This document shows positions 1 through 4,959 of a stretch of DNA of 6,369 nucleotides, piece by piece. Origin of the DNA: Spirochaetaceae bacterium. GTDB taxonomy: Bacteria; Spirochaetota; Spirochaetia; DSM-27196; SLAA01. The position numbers and the translations under genes are program-made. Within the stretch, counting starts at the first letter, position 1; every line of letters begins with the position of its first letter. The notes below the pieces were generated by a model. The model ran no database searches. It saw nothing but the letters and a program-made list of their open reading frames with translations, and was not told where the DNA came from. The stretch spans positions 1 through 6,369 of the forward strand of contig PXEI01000073.1 of assembly GCA_003564775.1 (NCBI GenBank), written 5' to 3'.

Positions 1-1
1 A

Positions 2-82
2 GTCCTGCCGCCTAACGGTGAGACGATCTCCAATGTAAGTCGTGAAACCGGAGTAGCTATAGCTACGATGCTTGTTGTGTAG
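2..82 (+). pseudogene. Truncated transposase OrfA remnant (helix-turn-helix part), cut by left window edge
   Basis: Frame 2 is open from the window edge to a TAG at 80-82. It reads LPPNGETISNVSRETGVA followed by IATMLVV and stop. The pattern LPPN(N/G)E(S/T)I..(V/L)(A/S)RE(T/F)GI..TLY.WR is what I know from the N-terminal helix-turn-helix of IS3/IS911-like OrfA transposases. Here the similarity stops just where the conserved TLYxWR segment should follow, and neither other forward frame restores it. The 5' part lies outside the window, so I cannot tell whether the upstream portion is intact. An exact 14-bp palindrome (53-66) lies at the point where similarity is lost. Inference: a decayed insertion-sequence remnant next to the integrase module. 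The match is from memory of the family and only about 18 residues long, so confidence is moderate. Confidence 0.5.
53..66. repeat. Perfect 14-bp palindrome GTAGCTATAGCTAC
   Basis: The sequence is self-complementary without a spacer. It lies inside the transposase remnant, exactly where resemblance to OrfA proteins is lost. It could be a breakpoint or binding site, or chance. No function can be assigned. Confidence 0.35.
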
Positions 83-405
83 GGTTGCGCACGTTATTGT
101 GGTGTACGACTGTTGGAAGGTGTTGCCCCGAGATTCCATCATCTTTCGGGTGCTTCGCATGGCTATTGGATTTTAATTTTGCTGGTTGGAGAAACTCGCC
201 GCGAACGCTCAGGACTTACGGGCATCGGGGCTATCAGCTCTACATCCGCTTCATGATCAAGGCCCGGCACATTTATGAGTTCTCTGATGTTGCAGTTGGA
301 TCAGTTAATGATAGCCTTCTTCTATGCGCTATCGCTCACAAGACATGCTTGTCTATGCTGGTGACTAAGACTCGCGGCACTCTTTCGGTGAACACTATGC
401 AGCAC
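83..405. other. Gene-poor stretch between transposase remnant and membrane-protein gene
   Basis: I see no convincing gene here. A 112-codon open frame on the plus strand (85-423) has no recognisable motif, no good ribosome-binding site, and runs into the 3' end of the opposing membrane-protein gene, so I do not call it. On the minus strand a short frame beginning at the ATG at 142 stays open to the window edge (47 codons), but it has only a weak purine stretch upstream and no recognised motif. A short stem AGACA/TGTCT (341-354) has no T-run and is not a convincing terminator for the minus-strand genes. This may be decayed mobile-element DNA. Confidence 0.4.
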
Positions 406-1353
406 CTACACCGCTATGCTTGATGCGATCTCTGCCGCTTTGTCTCTGCCGACAGTAGCTACCGAGCGTCGCCCGCTCACCGTAATGAGGCCTTCGTCTT
501 TGAGTTTTGCATGCGCCGACCGAACCCAGTACATAGAGATGCCTTGCTCTTTGGCGACGGTCTCAAGACCTTTGAGGGGTTGCTGGGGCTGTGCCGGGAA
601 TGCTCCGAGCGCATACTTGACGAGGGGACTACTCGAACTCACGCGTGGCTTCTCAGACCTCTTCGTTGGCATAGATGACTCTATACTCGGCTTTGCTTTG
701 CTCGACAAATTCTGAGCCGTCTGAGAGGCTGTGTACGCGATTCCTGTTTCAATCAGCAGAGCAACAATGAACGCAAAACCAATTGTGGCTGTCGCAGATG
801 GCACGCCGAGTAGTTCTGCTAGTTGAAAGAGGAAGGCTCCGCTGTTAGCGGTAGCGACAAGTTGTGCTTCATTTTCACTGAGACCGCGTTGTTCTTGAAG
901 TAGCCGGTCGAGGGTGTCCTGAGTCTCCGCGATCTGACCAAGAAGCATCTCGCGGTTCCGAGGCCACTCTGCGGGGAGTTCATCAAGATTCCTTGTGAGG
1001 GTTGCCACCTGAGCTGCATAGAGAGTGATTTGTTCTTCCCTTATGTCTTCAGAGTGCGATGTTCTATGCTGTTGCTGTGTAGCCGTTGATAGTCCGGCAT
1101 TGATCACGGTGGTCGAGGCTATGATCGAGACCAGCATAAACAGCGACGCCACAGCAAATCGCGGATAAGCTCTCCGGGGCTTCGAACCCTCGCCAAGCAG
1201 GGCAAGAGCTTTCGTCATGTCTAAGCTCAAGCCTATGAGTCCCAGTAGTATCTGAATCAAGAAAATCTCGGACAAGCTTGCGAAGAGAATGAGATTGAGC
1301 GCGCCTGAGATGGTGATAAGGATGGCAAATAGACTGGTACGAAATAGTTCCAA
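406..1353 (-). CDS. Four-TM membrane protein with coiled-coil domain and C-terminal winged-helix-like tail; function unknown
   Basis: 315 residues, not recognised as a named family. Hydrophobic segments lie at about 5-27, 29-46, 66-88 and 187-209. Between TM3 and TM4 is a hydrophilic, Glu/Gln/Leu-rich stretch (about 95-170) with coiled-coil character. After TM4 comes a Ser/Lys-rich linker (about 212-245) and then residues 258-298 (PLKGLETVAKEQGISMYWVR... LKDEGLITVSGRRSVAT). These look like a winged helix: a helix, a second helix beginning GIS, a recognition-like helix, then GLI plus a beta wing. The start is TTG, chosen because GAGGAG (plus coordinates 1362-1367) precedes it by 8 nt; the nearest in-frame ATG (M46) would delete TM1 and TM2. 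It follows the integrase stop by 40 nt on the same strand, so the two are probably co-transcribed and it is likely cargo or a maintenance gene of the same element. If the tail is cytosolic, the protein would tether a DNA-binding domain to the membrane; this is inferred from hydropathy only. Confidence 0.75.
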   Translation of the reverse strand: MELFRTSLFAILITISGALNLILFASLSEIFLIQILLGLIGLSLDMTKALALLGEGSKPRRAYPRFAVASLFMLVSIIASTTVINAGLSTATQQQHRTSHSEDIREEQITLYAAQVATLTRNLDELPAEWPRNREMLLGQIAETQDTLDRLLQEQRGLSENEAQLVATANSGAFLFQLAELLGVPSATATIGFAFIVALLIETGIAYTASQTAQNLSSKAKPSIESSMPTKRSEKPRVSSSSPLVKYALGAFPAQPQQPLKGLETVAKEQGISMYWVRSAHAKLKDEGLITVSGRRSVATVGRDKAAEIASSIAV

Positions 1354-1361
1354 GTGTGTTT

Positions 1362-1367
1362 CTCCTC
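1362..1367 (-). promoter_or_regulatory. Ribosome-binding site deciding the TTG start of the membrane-protein gene
   Basis: Minus strand reads AAAGAGGAGAAACACAC then TTG. The GAGGAG core is 8 nt from the TTG, standard spacing. An overlapping out-of-frame ATG at 1378 lies upstream of this site and would not be served by it. Confidence 0.6.
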
Positions 1368-1393
1368 TTTATGAACACGTCATCTGGTGAATG

Positions 1394-2581
1394 TCACGAT
1401 ACTCTTTCCTGAATCTGGAGCGTGTTGGCTTTCTCATCCTCAAAGAGTTCGTTCCACGTATAACTCATCTTGGTTTGCTGGCTCATCAGCGAGCTTGCCT
1501 TCGAATCCACTGAGGGGTGATCGTAGTGATCGGTCATCCCTTTTGAGGAATGTCCAGTTATTTCTTGTAGAACCTCATCACCCAAGATCGGTCTCATGAA
1601 TGTGTTGAAAGTGTGTCGTAAGCTATGTGGGACAAGAACGCGATCTCGCGAGTGGATTCCGCTCTTTGTAATGGTGGCTAGGAAGCAATCGGCAGCAACG
1701 TTTCGTTGAAGCACTCCGCCTCGATCATTTGAAAAGATCAAGTCGGTACTCTTGCTGAAGTTGCTTTGTTGCCGCCAATTCTTCAGGTATTCATCGGCTA
1801 TCGGCAACAACGGCGTAACGCGTTCTTTCCCGTTCTTCGTCGATCCGATACGGCGATCGTTTTTCGCAGCTTTATTGACGACCAAGAATGGCTTGTCATC
1901 TTGTGTGTGTCGTATGTCATCCCATGTAAGTGCGTAAGCTTCACCGAGACGGATTCCGGTTGTGATGAGCAATGTGAACAAAGTCGCCAGCTTTGGGCTG
2001 CCCCAAGTTGAGCAGTCATCTTCAAACTTGCCGCTGAAAAGCTGTCTGATTTCTCCGGGTCGAAGAGCATCGCGGTCAACTTGTTTAGGATTAAATCGCT
2101 CAATACCTTCCGCAATGTCATGCTTTAGCAGGCCTTCGTTTTTGGCCTCTCTCCAGATAATACGTAAAGTATCCAAGACATGATTCTTGGTTTTGTTACT
2201 CAGCTGGAGTTCTATCAGCCACCGGTCCAACTCATTCTGCGTGATGGAAACCAACAGCCGATCGCCAAAGTTCGGGAAGATGTGGTTTTCGAGGTGGCCC
2301 CGTCGCATCCTAGCCATTTCGGGTGAGATGGGCTTGTCACGGGATAGTTTCCTTTTTAAATAGTTGCATTCTCCCGGAACGAACATCTTGGCCGCGAAGG
2401 CCTTCAATGTCATGTTCTCGGTGTTGTCATGAAACTCGCCTTTTGCGAGACCTATCACATACTTCTCTGCCGCTGCTCGAGTAGTCTTGCCGGTAGATCT
2501 GTACGACGACATTCCGGGAAGCTTGTAGCGGTAAGTCTTGCGCCCTTTTGGCGGCTTTGAAATAGAATACGGTTTTCTCAT
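1394..2581 (-). CDS. Tyrosine recombinase / phage-type integrase
   Basis: 395 residues, a normal length for a phage or genomic-island integrase. It cuts and rejoins DNA at attachment sites through a covalent 3'-phosphotyrosine intermediate. Residues 1-55 are basic with aromatics (YSISKPPKGRKTYRYKLPGM), consistent with an arm-binding domain. About 58-165 resembles the SAM-like core-binding domain (TLKAFAAKMF ... VSITQNELDRWLIEL). The catalytic domain starts near LRPGEIRQLF (173). The catalytic set is complete: R211 in TTGIRLGEAYAL, a likely K249 in GSTKNGKERVTPL, H319 and R322 in PHSLRHTF, H344 in ITGHSS, and nucleophile Y353 in MTDHYDHP. I chose ATG 2581 over the TTG at 2587 because AAGGAG (2589-2594) sits 7 nt from the ATG but only 1 nt from the TTG. 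No frameshift or missing residue is visible, so it is probably active. It reads away from tRNA-Leu, whose 3' end is repeated about 170 nt upstream of its start. Confidence 0.95.
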   Translation of the reverse strand: MRKPYSISKPPKGRKTYRYKLPGMSSYRSTGKTTRAAAEKYVIGLAKGEFHDNTENMTLKAFAAKMFVPGECNYLKRKLSRDKPISPEMARMRRGHLENHIFPNFGDRLLVSITQNELDRWLIELQLSNKTKNHVLDTLRIIWREAKNEGLLKHDIAEGIERFNPKQVDRDALRPGEIRQLFSGKFEDDCSTWGSPKLATLFTLLITTGIRLGEAYALTWDDIRHTQDDKPFLVVNKAAKNDRRIGSTKNGKERVTPLLPIADEYLKNWRQQSNFSKSTDLIFSNDRGGVLQRNVAADCFLATITKSGIHSRDRVLVPHSLRHTFNTFMRPILGDEVLQEITGHSSKGMTDHYDHPSVDSKASSLMSQQTKMSYTWNELFEDEKANTLQIQERVS

Positions 2582-2588
2582 CTTCAAA

Positions 2589-2594
2589 CTCCTT
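2589..2594 (-). promoter_or_regulatory. Ribosome-binding site of the integrase
   Basis: AAGGAG on the minus strand, 7 nt before ATG 2581. It rules out the in-frame TTG at 2587. A small GCCGC/GCGGC stem (about 2596-2610) lies just upstream of it. Confidence 0.75.
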
Positions 2595-2650
2595 AGCCGC
2601 CGTTTGCGGCCAAAAAGATAGTTAAGTTGAGAAAAAAGGGTTCAAAAAAC

Positions 2651-2669
2651 TGTTGACGTTTTGTTGACG
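2651..2669. repeat. Two direct TGTTGACG repeats, 11 bp apart (one helical turn)
   Basis: TGTTGACG occurs at 2651-2658 and again at 2662-2669, separated by TTT. The phasing puts both on the same DNA face, about 70-90 bp upstream of the integrase start. Candidates are integrase arm-type binding sites or an operator for the int promoter. TTGACG also resembles a -35 box on the plus strand, but no -10 partner is evident. Confidence 0.45.
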
Positions 2670-2689
2670 CTCGAAACCGGTGTGGACAC

Positions 2690-2716
2690 AAAAAAACCCC
2701 TCCCAGTAAGGAGGGG
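2690..2716 (-). terminator. Intrinsic terminator, minus strand
   Basis: On the minus strand: CCCCTCC, loop TTACTG, GGAGGGG, then seven T. The 7-bp perfect GC-rich stem with a T-run is a classic factor-independent terminator. It lies downstream of the duplicated tRNA 3' end and upstream of the integrase, so it would stop transcripts coming from the tRNA-Leu side and insulate int. Confidence 0.85.
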
Positions 2717-2747
2717 CTCTAATTATTTGCCCTGCAATGATTTGCAA

Positions 2748-2765
2748 TGCCCGGAACTGGACTTG
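2748..2765 (-). repeat. 18-bp exact copy of the tRNA-Leu 3' end (candidate attachment core or tRNA-tail repeat)
   Basis: The 18 bases TGCCCGGAACTGGACTTG are identical to 2937-2954, the discriminator, acceptor 3' strand, T-stem 3' strand and part of the T-loop of tRNA-Leu, in the same orientation and 189 bp away. Duplications of a tRNA 3' end beside a tyrosine integrase are the usual sign of site-specific integration. Because the intact tRNA lies on the far side of a further 171 nt, this copy may instead mark an older or nested insertion or a tandem tail repeat. Confidence 0.75.
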
Positions 2766-2884
2766 CCCTTCGGTCGTCGCCGTCCTGGCGCCAACCTGCG
2801 GGCCGCCTACGCGAGCTGACGCGGCCGTCCTGGCCGCTATTCCTCGCATTCGCTCGGCGCTCGCTTCGTTTCAAGTCCAGTTCC
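2766..2884 (-). other. GC-rich, structured segment between tRNA-tail copies; possible small RNA or remnant element
   Basis: The segment is visibly richer in G+C than the flanking integrase region and no ORF in it looks real. Its outer ends can pair: 2753-2765 is the exact reverse complement of 2872-2884 (13 bp). Inside are two hairpins with the same minus-strand loop AGGAC: CGCC/GGCG at 2778-2790 and GCGGCC/GGCCGC at 2821-2837. The stems differ while the loop is kept. It lies downstream of tRNA-Leu but behind the terminator at 2899-2933, so read-through would be needed unless it has its own promoter; I see none. It may be a structured RNA, a repeat-family member, or an integration relic. Confidence 0.4.
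2870..2884 (+). repeat. Inverted 15-nt copy of tRNA-Leu T-arm and acceptor sequence
   Basis: TTCAAGTCCAGTTCC on the plus strand equals tRNA-Leu sequence, which is itself on the minus strand. The tRNA 3' portion is therefore present three times here: intact, direct copy at 2748-2765, and this inverted copy. With the direct copy it forms a 13-bp inverted repeat around the GC-rich segment. Confidence 0.7.
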
Positions 2885-2898
2885 TGATCTGGAAAAAG

Positions 2899-2933
2899 AA
2901 AAAACCGAGCACCATGAAGGTACTCGGTTTTTT
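2899..2933. terminator. Bidirectional intrinsic terminator of tRNA-Leu
   Basis: A CCGAG-CACC / GGTA-CTCGG stem (9 bp with one G-U pair) with a 5-nt loop ATGAA is flanked by six A on one side and six T on the other, so it works in both orientations. It starts 3 nt after the tRNA-Leu 3' end and would terminate the monocistronic tRNA transcript. Confidence 0.9.
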
Positions 2934-2936
2934 CTC

Positions 2937-3020
2937 TGCCCGGAACTGGACTTGAACCAGCACAGCCTTACGGCCACTAGACCCTGAACCTAGCGTGTCT
3001 ACCAATTTCACCACCCGGGC
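2937..3020 (-). tRNA. tRNA-Leu (anticodon CAG)
   Basis: An 84-nt class II tRNA. Acceptor GCCCGGG pairs with TCCGGGC (one G-U at the inner end), discriminator A. The D-arm contains GTGAAATTGGTAGACAC. Anticodon stem CTAGG/TCTAG encloses loop TTCAGGG with anticodon CAG, reading CUG codons. The 15-nt variable arm (GCC/GGC stem) fits leucine. The T-arm is GCTGG-TTCAAGT-CCAGT. CCA is not encoded (GAG follows the discriminator), so it must be added post-transcriptionally. Its 3' end is duplicated at 2748-2765. The gene itself looks intact and functional. Confidence 0.97.
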
Positions 3021-3030
3021 GACAGGCATT

Positions 3031-3060
3031 AATCTATCCTGGAGCTAATTCTCCTGTCAA
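3031..3060 (-). promoter_or_regulatory. Sigma70-type promoter for tRNA-Leu
   Basis: On the minus strand, a perfect -35 TTGACA (3060-3055), an 18-nt spacer, then TAGATT (3036-3031) as -10. Transcription would start a few bases before the tRNA 5' end at 3020, giving a very short leader, as is usual for tRNA genes. Confidence 0.6.
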
Positions 3061-3275
3061 GTAGCTGTACTCGGTCAGGACATGTGAGACAGACAGGGGC
3101 GCGGCTAACCCCCGGTAGCTTGAGGCGCCGTCCGGGCGTTGGCTCTCGAGGAGATTTCGCAAAGAGTATCCGGGTCATGTAAGATAATACCACTAAAGTG
3201 CGATTATCTTACGCGACTCAGAGGGGTTAAACGAAATTTGTTTGCACTTGGCGGGCTGCTGGCATCAGGGTGTGT
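3061..3275. other. Intergenic region between tRNA-Leu and the kinase gene; no gene seen
   Basis: No open frame with coding character was found on either strand. It contains the long interrupted palindrome at 3179-3212 and short GC-rich complementary pieces around 3095-3140 (for example GGGG/CCCC) that could fold but have no T-run. A GG-N10-GC pattern at 3250-3263 loosely resembles a sigma54 site, but the match is poor beside the better sigma70 promoter downstream. Confidence 0.5.
3179..3212. repeat. 34-bp interrupted palindrome, possible operator or hairpin
   Basis: Perfect 10-bp arms GTAAGATAAT (3179-3188) and ATTATCTTAC (3203-3212) enclose a second perfect inverted pair CACT-AA-AGTG (3191-3200); the two pairs are separated only by AC and CG. 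It has no T-run, so it is not an intrinsic terminator. It lies about 65 bp upstream of the kinase -35 and about 120 bp upstream of the tRNA -35. A dimeric regulator site or a small hairpin-forming repeat are both possible. Confidence 0.6.
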
Positions 3276-3304
3276 TTGCGACATATCTTCCGAAGTGTTA
3301 CAAT
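3276..3304 (+). promoter_or_regulatory. Sigma70-type promoter of the histidine-kinase gene with overlapping inverted repeat
   Basis: TTGCGA (3276-3281), a 17-nt spacer, then TACAAT (3299-3304). The start site would fall near 3311, leaving a leader of about 20 nt with the ribosome-binding site AAGGAAGG (about 3316-3322). The -10 lies inside the perfect inverted repeat GTGTTA-CAA-TAACAC (3295-3309), which would let a dimeric repressor compete with RNA polymerase. Confidence 0.65.
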
Positions 3305-3330
3305 AACACCAGAGCAAGGAAGGTAGAAAG

Positions 3331-4857
3331 GTGAAGAACAATCCGGGGCCAGATCAGTCGGGGGCCTTCTCGTCCGAGCCCGCGTCCGAGCCCACATCCG
3401 CCACTACGCCTACGCCTACGCCTACGCCTACGCCCACATCCACGATACAGCCACCTTGTGAGGCACTCATTGCCAACATCAGCGACGTCATTGCCATTCT
3501 GGACGCCGAGGGCGTGAACCGTTACAAGAGCCCCAACGTCGAACGCCTGTTTGGGTGGATGCCGGAACAGCTGGTGGGCCACAACGCCTTTGACGAGGTG
3601 CATCCTGACGACCGCCCAGCGGTTGTCGCGGAGTTTGCCACCGTGCTCGCTACCACAGATGGGCAGATTCGGGGTGAATGCCGGTACCGGAGAGCCGATG
3701 GCGAGTATCGTTGGATTGAGTATGATGCGTCCAACAAGCTCACCCATGCCGACATCTCCGGAGTCATTTTGAGCTATCGCGATATTACGGAGCGCCGCGA
3801 GGCGTTGGCTTCGCTTGAGCACAGCGAACAACGCTTCCGCTCCCTGTTTGATCAATCCGCGGTCGGATACATCCTTGCGAACTCACAGAACGAGATTGTA
3901 GAAGTAAACCAAGCCGGTGCATCCATGCTGGGCTACGAGCCGTCGGAGCTTGTGGGAGTCAATGGTCGTGAACTCATTCATCCCGAGGATCTCGAAGAGC
4001 AACCCATTGAGCAAGTTACCGAGCACGTTTTGCACAAGAACGCGCGACCTGAAATAGAGCACCGTTTTCGCAGGAAGAGCGGAGAGTATGTCGATGTCTG
4101 GGCAAAAGTGCAGCCGATACAACTTGAAGACGCCCGGCCATCACACATGATTACCTTCAACGAGATCTCGGCGCGCAAAGCAGCAGAGCGGCGGGCCTCG
4201 GCCCTACTCAAAGAAAAAGAGCTGTTACTGCGAGAAGTTCACCACCGCACCAAGAACAATCTTGCAACCTTGTCTTCCATGCTCCATGTACAAGCGCTTA
4301 ACTCGGAGAACGGTGAGGTCCACGAAGCCCTTTCTCAGGCTGGCGACCGGATCTCTGTCATGATGCGTGTCTACGAGCAGCTTACGTACGGGGAGTCGGT
4401 GCAAGAGGTCGCTCTGCGCCCGGTTCTCGCTCGGGTTATCGATGATCTGGTGGCTTCAGGAACTGCAGCGGTGAGTAACCCAGTGATAGAGATTGAAGAC
4501 CTCGTTGTTCCGGTGCGTCTCTCGGTCACGCTGGCCATGATCGTCAACGAGCTGGTCATGAATGTGTCCAAGTACGCGGCTTCATCAGGAGAGGCTTCAA
4601 TGCATATTCAGGTTCATGCTGGCGCCAGCGCGCATGCGGCGAGCGAGCGTGACCCCGGCGCCAACGATGGGCAGGCCAGCCTTGTACTGCAGGTCGCTGA
4701 CAACGGCCCGGGGTTTCCAGCCAATGTCCTCTCAGGTGAAAGGCAGGGTTTCGGGCTCATGATTGTGTCTGCGCTGGCGGAACAACATGGTGGGTCAATG
4801 CAGCTGGAGAATCGGGGTGGGGGGCATGTTACGGTGACGGTCGGGCTCACCGGATAA
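3331..4857 (+). CDS. PAS-PAS sensor histidine kinase, HisKA_2 type, cytosolic
   Basis: 508 residues. It should autophosphorylate a histidine from ATP and pass the phosphate to a response regulator; no receiver gene is in the window, so the partner is unknown. Residues 1-42 are disordered, Ser/Pro/Thr-rich, with a (TP)n run. PAS 1 spans about 43-155 (ISDVIAILDAEG ... LFGWMPEQLVG ... VHPDD, ending SYRDITERR). PAS 2 spans about 166-285 (EQRFRSLFDQSAVGYI ... MLGYEPSELVG ... IHPEDLEE). A helix-rich linker leads to the dimerisation/phosphoacceptor motif LLREVHHRTKNNLATLSSM, with H304-H305; by family alignment the second is the likely acceptor. The ATPase domain has N-box NELVMNVSKYA (N406, N411), G1 DNGPGF (D457) and G2 GFGLMIVSALAEQHGG (473 on). 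No transmembrane segment or signal peptide is present, so the signal is intracellular. Start GTG 3331 follows AAGGAAGG by 8 nt and yields the whole N-terminal tail. All catalytic boxes are intact. The PAS ligand cannot be inferred. Confidence 0.93.
   Translation: MKNNPGPDQSGAFSSEPASEPTSATTPTPTPTPTPTSTIQPPCEALIANISDVIAILDAEGVNRYKSPNVERLFGWMPEQLVGHNAFDEVHPDDRPAVVAEFATVLATTDGQIRGECRYRRADGEYRWIEYDASNKLTHADISGVILSYRDITERREALASLEHSEQRFRSLFDQSAVGYILANSQNEIVEVNQAGASMLGYEPSELVGVNGRELIHPEDLEEQPIEQVTEHVLHKNARPEIEHRFRRKSGEYVDVWAKVQPIQLEDARPSHMITFNEISARKAAERRASALLKEKELLLREVHHRTKNNLATLSSMLHVQALNSENGEVHEALSQAGDRISVMMRVYEQLTYGESVQEVALRPVLARVIDDLVASGTAAVSNPVIEIEDLVVPVRLSVTLAMIVNELVMNVSKYAASSGEASMHIQVHAGASAHAASERDPGANDGQASLVLQVADNGPGFPANVLSGERQGFGLMIVSALAEQHGGSMQLENRGGGHVTVTVGLTG
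3403..3432 (+). repeat. In-frame CCTACG hexanucleotide tandem repeat
   Basis: Four exact copies of CCTACG (3409-3432) are preceded by one near-copy ACTACG (3403-3408), encoding Thr-Pro repeats in the kinase N-terminal tail. The 6-nt unit makes slippage change linker length by two residues without a frameshift, so it is a length-variation tract rather than an on/off switch. Confidence 0.85.
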
Positions 4858-4893
4858 GCCGCCGCAGCTACCAGCAGAATAAGCCGCCGCAGC
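4854..4893 (+). repeat. 15-bp direct repeat spanning the kinase stop codon
   Basis: ATAAGCCGCCGCAGC occurs at 4854-4868 and 4879-4893, a 25-bp period. The first copy includes the TAA stop of the kinase gene. The second copy leads into a GCGGCC-ACCA-GGCCGC hairpin (4892-4907). It looks like a small local duplication at the gene end. Confidence 0.7.
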
Positions 4894-4916
4894 GGCCACC
4901 AGGCCGCGCCGCACAA

Positions 4917-4940
4917 GGAGAGCCAGCCGGATGACTCTCC
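4917..4940. terminator. Hairpin between convergent genes, weak terminator candidate
   Basis: GGAGAG (4917-4922) pairs with CTCTCC (4935-4940); three further pairs, one G-U, give a 9-bp stem with a 6-nt loop. Kinase (plus) and hsp20-operon (minus) transcripts converge on it. There is no real T-run on either side (only TT on the minus strand), so it is either a weak or factor-assisted terminator or a 3' stabilising hairpin. Confidence 0.4.
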
Positions 4941-4959
4941 CATCGCGCTAACGAAACAC

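Noticed and set aside
85..423. 112-codon plus-strand frame in the gene-poor left region
   Set aside because: Cys- and Trp-rich composition without motif, no good ribosome-binding site, and it overlaps the end of the opposing membrane-protein gene.
2748..2884. Integron attC site (paired inverted ends around a structured loop)
   Set aside because: The ends do not contain the RYYYAAC / GTTRRRY core sites, and the recombinase nearby is a phage-type integrase without an integron-integrase signature that I can see.
2622..2955. Short frames on both strands across the tRNA-tail region
   Set aside because: They run through a terminator, the repeated tRNA sequence and the hairpin segment; the open frames result from high GC content, not coding.
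3250..3263. Sigma54-like GG-N10-GC promoter
   Set aside because: Only the invariant dinucleotides fit (TGGCGGG-N4-TGGCA); a better sigma70-type promoter with a 17-nt spacer and TACAAT lies 25 bp downstream.
3298..3855. 185-codon minus-strand frame with a poly-arginine run
   Set aside because: It lies antisense to the well-supported kinase gene; the arginine run is simply the reverse reading of the CCTACG repeat. No ribosome-binding site or known domain.
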